From the NCBI GenBank assembly GCA_022315425.1, contig JAIUPT010000028.1, positions 744,001 through 808,000 on the forward strand: 64,000 nt of DNA. Direction: 5' to 3'. The position numbers and the translations under genes are program-made. Shown here in pieces: positions 56,544-64,000 of the stretch (its first letter is position 1; every line of letters begins with the position of its first letter). Under the pieces are notes generated by a model. The model saw only the letters and a list, made by a program, of their open reading frames with translations. It searched no databases and had not been told where the DNA came from. Origin of the DNA: Pseudevernia furfuracea. Taxonomy: Eukaryota > Ascomycota > Lecanoromycetes > Lecanorales > Parmeliaceae.

Positions 56544-56958
56544 GGTGGTCTTGGTTTTGGAGGGCTGCTTTTCAGGGTCATTCGCGCGCTAGGTACATAT
56601 ATTTACAGGGTTTAGGAGATGGATGAGGTTAGATCTGGATAAGGGGTTTGGGGTCGAGTTGTCACACTGTCATTTGAGCACGTGGAGGAGTAAAGAATGT
56701 TTGGAAGGGTTGTTATTATTGAAAGGATTGTCATGGACTCATGTAGATACGTAGACCTGCAGATGCAGATGCAGATATGACTATGAGTAGCTGTAGAGGG
56801 TATCTCCTGATTCCTTCTGCCCTATCAACGCCAAGTGAATGCATGACCTCAGCTTTCGTCCAACGCCATATCAATGCCAAAATCTCATGTTCGACCTTGT
56901 AAACCGACCACAAAGACCCTTACTACTTTGTGGTAGGAATGTCTCCTGCACTTCTAGC
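56544..56958. other. Intergenic region between TOA2 and the DMT-like gene
   Basis: 3' flank of TOA2 and promoter of the DMT-like gene (both on the minus strand). Nothing else recognised. Confidence 0.5.
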
Positions 56959-57413
56959 CTACTGCTCCCCAGGCTTCTTTGAATTGCAGCTCACGATCTT
57001 GATCTTCTCCGCCGTGACATTGTTCTGATTGTCGAGCTTGAAGTTGACATCTTTGATGAGGAACGTCCAGACTTCGTCGCAGAAGCGGTAGGTATCCAGA
57101 TGACCCTTTGCAACCTCCTGTTAGCCATGATCCCTACGCAGAAGCAGCAGGCGCTGCTACCTTGAAGTTCATGCGCGCCTTGACCTTATCTGCCAACACC
57201 TCGGTGATAGACTTGTCGAAGGTACCGATGACTTTCATGGCAGTCTGAGGTTCGATGCGACCAGAGTGTACCAGCTGGTCGAGGGTGTCAATGAGTGTAA
57301 TGCCGATGCTGTGCAAGGACTGCTGTTAGTGTCTCTGTAGTCACGATCTTCGTAGCCGGACTGTACCTGCTACCGCGGTAGAGCTCATAATATGAGTTGG
57401 CGGGGCTGGTCAT
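56959..57413 (-). CDS. TOA2: Transcription initiation factor IIA small (gamma) subunit
   Basis: Encodes a 113-residue TFIIA subunit that stabilises TBP on the TATA box. Exons 57367-57413, 57161-57308 and 56959-57105; introns 58 and 55 bp. The joined protein starts MTSPANSYYELYRGSSIGIT, followed by LIDTLDQLVHSGRIEPQ, KVIGTFDKSI, GHLDTYRFCDEVWTFLIKDV and a C-terminus with KIKIVSCNSKK. Length, intron-exon joints and every block match the family closely. Confidence 0.96.
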
Positions 57414-58492
57414 AGTCTTTGCTTTGTTCAACGAGTGTGGTTGCACAGGAGGAGGGTGGAAAGATGAAAAACCTTTTGGTGTTTGAGTCGCTTTGTGGGA
57501 TCTGCGTCACCGAGGCAACTTGGCTACCGTACTCACAATCTTATTTTTGTCGGATCCTATTCAGAACTTTCTGAGATTCCATTCTGCAGTCAGTTGTCAT
57601 GGAGGCACATATCTACGTGAACTGGGTAAGGCGAATTCTTCATTGCTGTTTACCTCCTCCCCAGCTGAGAGTAACAAACGAGAAGAGTCCTTAAACAGGG
57701 ATTGTGGCCGTACGCGTGGGGGCAGTCTTAGGCCCCTCTCTCAATACACCAACACTCAGTGAGGGGAACAAATGGTACGGCACAAGAGTACAAACGAAGA
57801 ATTTGATCCCCCTATAGTGATCGCTATTCACGGCATCGTCATCCGTTATACTCTCCGGAAAACTCACCATTGTCGAAGGAAGATATGACTATTCGGAAGG
57901 AATACTACAAGGGCTATGCTCTATTCTGGGCCTGGCTGACCGTGGCCAGGTACAATCCGATTGCTCGGTATGTCGTTGGGGACGGCGAGCAGTGCCGCCA
58001 TAGCTAAGTCTCGGGCTCAACTTCCTACGCTGGTACAATTTGGTACGAATGCAGCAATACGGACTCATCAAGTCCTCATCGCAGGAATACTCGTTTATGT
58101 CTTTCTTGTGACAGAGATGCTCGGTTTTGTCTTGCGTTTGAGCGGGCTTATCATCGGGCTCCTTTTGTCGTGGAAACCAACAGAGCTTCCAAGCGCTCAT
58201 TAGAAGAGGCAGAGGGGAGCACTATACATGAGTTGCTTCTACCTGTGGTGTTTGGCAAGGCTTCTGTTTTATGACGCGAATGTCGTCGTTTAAGGCTCGT
58301 CAAAATAGTAAAAATTATCGAGCACCGTAGATAATCGTGTTAACATAAGTATAACGCAAGGGAATGCGTGCTAGCATTTGCTTAACATTCCTCACAACAT
58401 AACCCCTCGTATTCCTCAGCTTATATCTATATTTATCCACCTAATCATGTAACAATTATCTAGATCGATATTGCTAGATCGATATTGCCATC
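57414..58492. other. Divergent intergenic region between TOA2 and the molybdenum-cofactor gene
   Basis: No supported gene. A plus-strand frame near 57970-58203 contains a hydrophobic segment (LIAGILVYVFLVTEMLGFVL) but has no other support. The right end is AT-rich and includes the direct repeat at 58460-58487. Confidence 0.45.
58460..58487. repeat. 14-bp direct repeat just before the CNX1-like start codon
   Basis: CTAGATCGATATTG occurs twice in tandem (58460-58473 and 58474-58487), ending five bases before the ATG at 58493. Each unit contains the palindrome ATCGAT. Confidence 0.9.
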
Positions 58493-60769
58493 ATGGACAA
58501 ATCTAAATTGAAAGCCAGAATACTCATCGTCTCAGACACCGCGTTCCAAGATCCGTCAACAGACAAAGCCGGGGATACTCTCTCCGACGTTTTCGCCGAC
58601 GAAGGCAGTGGTCAATGGACTGTTGAAGACCGGAAAGTAGTTCCAGATGATGTTCTAAAAATCCAGAATGCAGTGAGCTTGTCCTGTGACCGAGAAGACT
58701 ATGCCAATCTTCTGATTACAACCGGTGGCACTGGCTTCGCGGTCAAGGACAATACGCCTGAAGCCATCAATCCACTGATACACAAACATGCACCGGGCCT
58801 TGTGTAAGTCATTAAGTGAGTCCACGAAGGTCAAGGTGGAGCAAGGCTAACGGTATCAGCCATGGGATGCTGGCAGCGTCTTTGGAGGTAACGCCTTGTA
58901 AGTGTTTATTGAAGTCACCATAAGTCTTCTACAAGAAAGCAGCCCAAATTTTCATACTGTTTCGAATACGCTATATGATTGTTCTCTCCGCCTGATAAAT
59001 ATTGTTGTTTCCAAGTCGAGTATTTGTACTGACTCGGGCACCTGCAGTTGCCCTCATGTCAAGGCCTGTTGCAGGGGTTCGGAATAAGACATTGATTATC
59101 ACACTTCCGGGGTCGCCAAAAGGGGCCAAAGAGAATTTACAGGCCCTTCTGAAATTATTACCGCATGCTTGTCTGCAAGCCGCTGGTGGTGACTCGAGAA
59201 CTCTCCACGCGGGTGGCACAAAGAAGCTCGAAGAAGAGGCAGGAGTCAGTAGCAGCAAGAGGCCAAAGCACAGCCACCATGATCATAATCACAGTCATAG
59301 TCACGGCCACAATCACAGCCATGGCGACCATGCTATGCCAAAAGCCCACACTCGTCCCGAAGATCGGCCTGTTTCGAACGATCCACGAGCAGGTCCTACC
59401 AGCCGGTATCGGGAATCACCATATCCGATGCTCTCTGTCGAGAACGCTGTCAGTATAATCATAGAGAACTCTCCTTTGCCAGAGCCCGTCAAAATGCCGG
59501 TAAACGGCTCCCTAGTAGGCCACATCCTCGCGGAAGACGTCCAAGCCCGCGAAGCGGTACCCGCGTATCGAGCAAGCATAGTCGATGGCTACGCCGTTAT
59601 TGTCTCTAAAGATGGACCAAGCACAAAAGGTATATTTCCTGTTTCTGCTGTGTCGCATGCCCAGCCAGGAGAGATCCCGACCCTCCACCATGGGCGGATA
59701 GCCAGGATAACTACGGGTGCACCTCTTCCTCCTGGGGCTAACTCAGTGGTCATGGTGGAGGACACTGTCATCAGGAGTATGACCGATGACGGTAGAGAAG
59801 AGAAAGAGGTCGAGATACTTACAGATCAAGTCAAGCCAGATGAGAACATACGAGAGATTGGCAGTGACATCAAAGCCGGAGAAGTTGTGCTTAGAAAGGG
59901 CGAGGAGATCACTGCCGTGGGTGGTGAGCTAGGTCTGCTCGCCTCTGTAGGAAGAGCAGAAGTCACGGCTTACAAGAAGCCTGTCATCGGCGTGCTCAGT
60001 ACAGGGGACGAAATCGTACTCCACGACAGACAAGGTCCTCTGCAGCTCGGGGAGGTGCGAGATTGCAACCGTCCAACACTAATGGCTGCTATAAAAGGCT
60101 GGGGTTTTCAAGTGGTAGATCTTGGTATCGCCAAAGACAAGTAAGGAGCCCATGCCAACGCCGTCGGCCCCTACTGACACTTTTCCCAGACTTGGCTCTC
60201 TTGAAGAGCATCTGCGGGGCGCTTTCCGCAACGTGGACGTCATTGTGACCTCCGGCGGAGTCTCCATGGGCGAGCTGGACCTCCTCAAACCTACAATCGA
60301 GCGGTCTCTTGGCGGCACGATACATTTCGGTCGTGTTTCCATGAAGCCCGGAAAACCCACCACGTTTGCCACCGTGCCTCTCAAAGACAACTCCGGCAGC
60401 CCCACCACTAAACTGATATTCAGCTTGCCTGGGAATCCTGCATCCGCGCTCGTGACATCCCACCTGTTCGTGCTACCGTCGCTGCATGTCTCGAGTGGGA
60501 GAGAGGCACCGTACGGGCTGCCGAGAGTAAAAGTGCTATTGGACGAGGCGATCCAATGCGATCCTAAACGTTCAGAGTATCACAGAGTGGTATTGACGGC
60601 CGGAAGCGACGGATTGCTACACGCTACTAGCACTGGAGGACAGCGCAGCTCGAAAGTCACTAGTCTGAGGCGAGCGAATGGGCTCCTATGTTTGCCTGCG
60701 AAAGACCTGATGATCAACAAGGGGGAGATGGTCGACGCTTTGGTGATGGGTGCACTGGGAGGCTGGTGA
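58493..60769 (+). CDS. cnxE: Molybdopterin adenylyltransferase/molybdenum insertase fusion (gephyrin/CNX1 type)
   Basis: Encodes a 673-residue two-domain enzyme that adenylates molybdopterin (MogA-like N-terminus) and inserts molybdate (MoeA-like C-terminus), giving the cofactor of nitrate reductase and other enzymes. Exons 58493-58803, 58860-58897, 59048-60140 and 60190-60769; introns 56, 150 and 49 bp. MogA motifs: LIVSDTAFQDPSTDKAGD, LLITTGGTGF and HGMLAASLEVTPFALMSRP. MoeA motifs: YRASIVDGYAV, RITTGAPLPPGANSVVMVED, GVLSTGDEIV, VIVTSGGVSMGELD and FSLPGNPASA. The linker (about residues 191-211) is a striking His run (HHDHNHSHSHGHNHSHGDH). The MogA-first order matches gephyrin and Aspergillus CnxE. 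Exon 2 is only 38 bp. Confidence 0.95.
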
Positions 60770-61713
60770 ATTCGTCTTTGCAGGAGTAAGATTTTTTGAA
60801 AATCTCGAACAATCTACATTGAAAACTTCCTCCTGCTCTACCTTATCCTCCATTATCGCATTACTATGACTCTCGGTTTTCATCCCGCCAGGTGTCTTGC
60901 CTGCATGCTCATTGTTGAGAATCTCCTCCCTTTCATTTCGGGTACCTATCGTGCCTTGCCGCCGCCCCATTGCTCATGCACTTGGCATACTCCCTTGCTT
61001 CCCTTCACAAAGTACGTCTAACCGCCATCCTATCTTCGCCTAAACTTGGGGTCTTCAGCCTCGGAGGCAACCTTCCGAGGATGGACGAGGCTACCGAATC
61101 ACAACAACGAGGCCCACCATGAGGGATTGCCCGACTTACGATGCGTATGGGGGTATTCCGGTGGGGAAATTTCAGCAGCGGACCGCTTGAGCTGTGATTA
61201 AGCAGTGCTGCTGTCCTATTTTGCTGGGGGTAGAAGGTGAAGATATGGCGAGAAATATGACATGGACTGTGGACGTTTAAATCGTTGGGACGTCGGCATT
61301 TGAGCAAGCTGTCTCAAGCGGTTTGTCTAAGCAAGCGCTGTCCATAAGCTTATAAACAAAAGCCATGCCCGTAATGCGGATTTCAGAATCATATAGTGTG
61401 CCCCAACGCCTTTGCTGAAGAAAGGGGTATCCATTTACACGAATCTGGAAGTACGCAAAGAAGCCGAAATTAACCCTCATCAGTAATCGCAGTACCCAAA
61501 AACGCCATTGCTAATCTTGAAACCCCCAGAAAAAAGTCATTATGACGCCGAGTGTGCAGTGCCTTTGTGAGTGCGGGTTGGAGCTTAGAAAAAAGAAATT
61601 AGCCAAGTAGGAATTGCAAGAACCCAGAAGCCCCTTGATGCATGTGGATTCCTCACGAATGACTGGCATTGTGTCTCTGTCCGTCAGAGATGCTCAGATC
61701 CTCCTAAAGGTGC
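60770..61713. other. Intergenic region between convergent genes
   Basis: No gene recognised; short open frames on the minus strand near 60686-61480 show no family features. Confidence 0.5.
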
Positions 61714-64000
61714 TTAAGCCTGATCGTTTGCGTTAGCAACCCAGGGATTGAATTCTCCGGGGTTTCTTCTTCTCGGCGCTCTCGGGTGTTCGCCCGGCAT
61801 TCGTGGTAACGGGTTATGGTAAAATGAACCCACTTCGTATGGACGGCCCTCTGCGACACGTTCTGCAGTGCGTTCTGCGTTGAGTTCTGCGGTACGGCGA
61901 CGGACGTCATTGATCTCTCGTCTCGGTATTGGCGGATCGAGGTCTACCGCTCCACCAAAACCATGTAGACGCCCTTCTACGGTGCGTTGACTGTGCCCAT
62001 TGGACTGTCGTCTGGCTCGTGAACCATCCTGAATGCCTACGTTTTGAGTCATCGTATTGTTTCCAAAAGCTAGATCATTCTGCCTTGGTCTTAGAATGTC
62101 CGCTGCCTGAGGTCCGCTCAGAAACGGCGCAAACATAGGGTCGGGTACGCGTGCTCTGTGAGTCTGGGCAGCTTGATTTACTCTGGCAGTCTGGCGAGCC
62201 TGTTCTAAACGCCTCCGTAAGTCTTGTCGTAGAGCTTCTTGTTCTTGCTGGAGTACCGCAGCCTGCTGCTGAGCTAGATGAGCAGCCTGCTGTTGTTGAC
62301 GTAACAAAGCTTCTCTCTGATACTGCAGCTGCTGTCGATGTGCCTGTTGATGTGCGGCCCTCATTTGGTCCATAGCTTGACGCCCCTGGTCTCTTGCCTG
62401 CTGCACAGCATGAGGATCGACTCCCCCGAATTCGTCCAGCATATTAGCGGCGCCTTCGAACATAGCGAGCTCCGCACCTGGCTCTCTATTGTACAATGCG
62501 GCCCTGGCGGCCTCACCTGCTCCGTGCCTGTGGTGAAGGCGATGATGAATATGAAGAGGGGGTATATCTTCATAAATTGCATGTAAATGGTGCTGTGGAT
62601 CCCCATGCTGTTGATTGCTTGAGGATTGTACCCCTTTCGCAAATCTAATTTTCAGGTCTTCTTCCGACAGATCGGGATGTTCTGCGCGGACCTTTGCCAT
62701 CGCTTCCTTCTCGGCCTTGTCGACTTGCTGGTCTTTTCTCTTGTGGGACTCGTCATAGAGCGGGCATTTACCGGTTTTATCGTCTGTGTTGACTCCTGGA
62801 GGAGCCCGTCCTTGACCGTCAAAGTGGTTGTACATTTGCTTTGTGATGTCTTTTCCACAGTAATCGCAGAGCACGGCGTAGCATTTGGTGCAGATGACCT
62901 TGTTGCAACCATCTTCTTTGAGGATCCGAACCTTGCATTTCCCACACGTTCTGATCAAGGCTTCGGTCCTAGCCTCTTCAATGACACGGCGCTCACTGAC
63001 GCCATTTTCCTTTTTGAACTCATCACAGGATAATGGTATGTGTGATTTGGCTTTACAGAGGCGGCAGGACACCTGTAACAACAAGATCTAGGGTTAACAG
63101 CCGATCTAGAGAACTGTTTGAAAGAGGGAGTATACCTCTTCACACTCCGGATTATGGCACCGAAATTCCTTGTCCTCTTCAATTGGAGGGCAGATAGCCG
63201 CAAAATCGCAGAATGGACAAGTGCAGAGGTTTTGTAAATCAGCCAGTCGAATTTCATCCTGTTGCTGTAGACGCTCTAGTTTCTCAATAGACTTGGCATC
63301 GAGGAATCGTTCCCTCTCTTGTCGACTGAATGTGGCCGAACATCCGCTCCCATCCATGCATCTGAGCCCGTAACGTGAATTTCCAATGTCGGTGTTAGCA
63401 TTCTGTTGAGCACAGTCTAGACAGAAGAAGTGGGGCTCATCCCCGTTGCAGTGAGTGATCTTGAGAGTAGTAACCGTATCGAAACAACATCCACAGTCCA
63501 TGACTTCCCCTCTTGCGCGGTGCTCTTGATCTTGTGCCTCTTGTGCCTTTTTGAATTCTTTGGCGGCGTTAATTTTATCTGGGAGCGATTAGTCTCGACA
63601 CGATGTTCACTTTGTAATGGACATAGCCTGGTGTAACGTACCCTCTTCCCTGTTTCTCCGCTGCTGCGCCGAGTCAATCTCCCTCTTCAGCTCCTCAAAT
63701 TCATAGCCATTCTCACGCATTTCAACCATCAGTGCAGCTGACGTCCTCCCCGAGGTGACACGGCGAGCCCTCAACGGGGCATATGGCGGATTTATAGCCG
63801 TACGAAGCGACCGTTCTGCTTCTAGAACAGCGAAGAACGTACCATAGTAGTGGCTGTGTTCCTTGAACTTCTCGTTGATGAATTTGGAGGGAACGTTCTC
63901 GAACGCTTCATGCAAGGCAACCTTTCTGTATAACAGCCCGTTAGCATTGGAAGCGGCCAATGAAAGACGCAGTTTGAAAGCTTGGATGTCCCTTTCTAAA
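61714..64000 (-). CDS. RBR-type E3 ubiquitin ligase (RNF216/TRIAD3-like), 5' end outside the window
   Basis: Partial gene; the frame is still open at the right edge (LERDIQAFKLRLSLAASNAN). Exons here: 63642-64000 (partial), 63136-63578 and 61714-63072, with two 63-bp introns. The RING1-like part has MDCGCCFDT and FFCLDCAQQ, the in-between domain CPFCDFAAICPP and CHNPECEEVSCRLC, and RING2 CGKCKVRILKEDGCNKVICT then KCYAVLCDYC, where the Cys of DGCNK is the expected thioester site. The order RING1-IBR-RING2 with this spacing is closest to RNF216/TRIAD3. The tail is Gln/Ala-rich coiled coil (HLAQQQAAVLQQEQEALRQD) and His-rich (HIHHRLHHRHG), then Arg/Pro-rich, with no further domain. It would transfer ubiquitin through a RING-HECT hybrid mechanism. 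Confidence 0.88.

Overview
The window is nuclear DNA of a filamentous ascomycete (Pezizomycotina; the class cannot be settled from sequence alone). Genes sit on both strands, most are split by 45-60 bp GT-AG introns with CTAAC/CTGAC-like branch sites, and several products are typical of this group: HET-C, a GPI-type GH72 glucanosyltransferase, a fungal TOM20, an SSN8-type cyclin C and a CNX1/gephyrin-like fusion. All exon-intron models here were built by eye from reading frames, splice signals and family conservation.

Left part (1-20.9 kb): a wybutosine-synthesis methyltransferase with Kelch and JmjC domains (TYW4/PPM2 type, one apparent frameshift), a PPS1-like dual-specificity phosphatase, a 1262-residue Ulp1-type protease with a membrane segment and long repeats, a repeat-rich intergenic stretch, a GH72 glucanosyltransferase, TOM20 and EXO84 (divergent), POP5, and GPN2 (convergent with POP5).

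Middle (20.9-40 kb) is the accessory part: gene-poor, with decayed genes. I read a broken membrane-protein gene, a broken secreted repeat-protein gene whose nonsense codons all look like C-to-T changes, a possible ML-like protein, and a fragment of a thioester-reductase (NAD-binding_4) domain of an NRPS-like enzyme. Embedded here are intact-looking genes: an orphan protein with a CCHC zinc knuckle, BUB3, a Ser/acid-rich orphan ending in a CaaX box, and another Ser-rich orphan.

Right part (40-64 kb) is again housekeeping: cyclin C (SSN8), a calcium-regulated mitochondrial carrier (SAL1/SCaMC), a small membrane protein, REV7 (divergent from) KAP114, a Cys-rich single-pass surface protein with an apparent frameshift, HET-C with an apparently damaged splice acceptor, a small DMT-like membrane protein, TOA2, a MogA-MoeA molybdenum-cofactor enzyme, and the 3' part of an RBR ubiquitin ligase running off the right edge.

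The genes are not an operon or one pathway. The most unusual items are the membrane-anchored Ulp1-like protease, the two orphan proteins with recognisable terminal or zinc motifs, the HET-C acceptor, and the decayed block at 21-28 kb. I did not find a clearly new multi-gene system.
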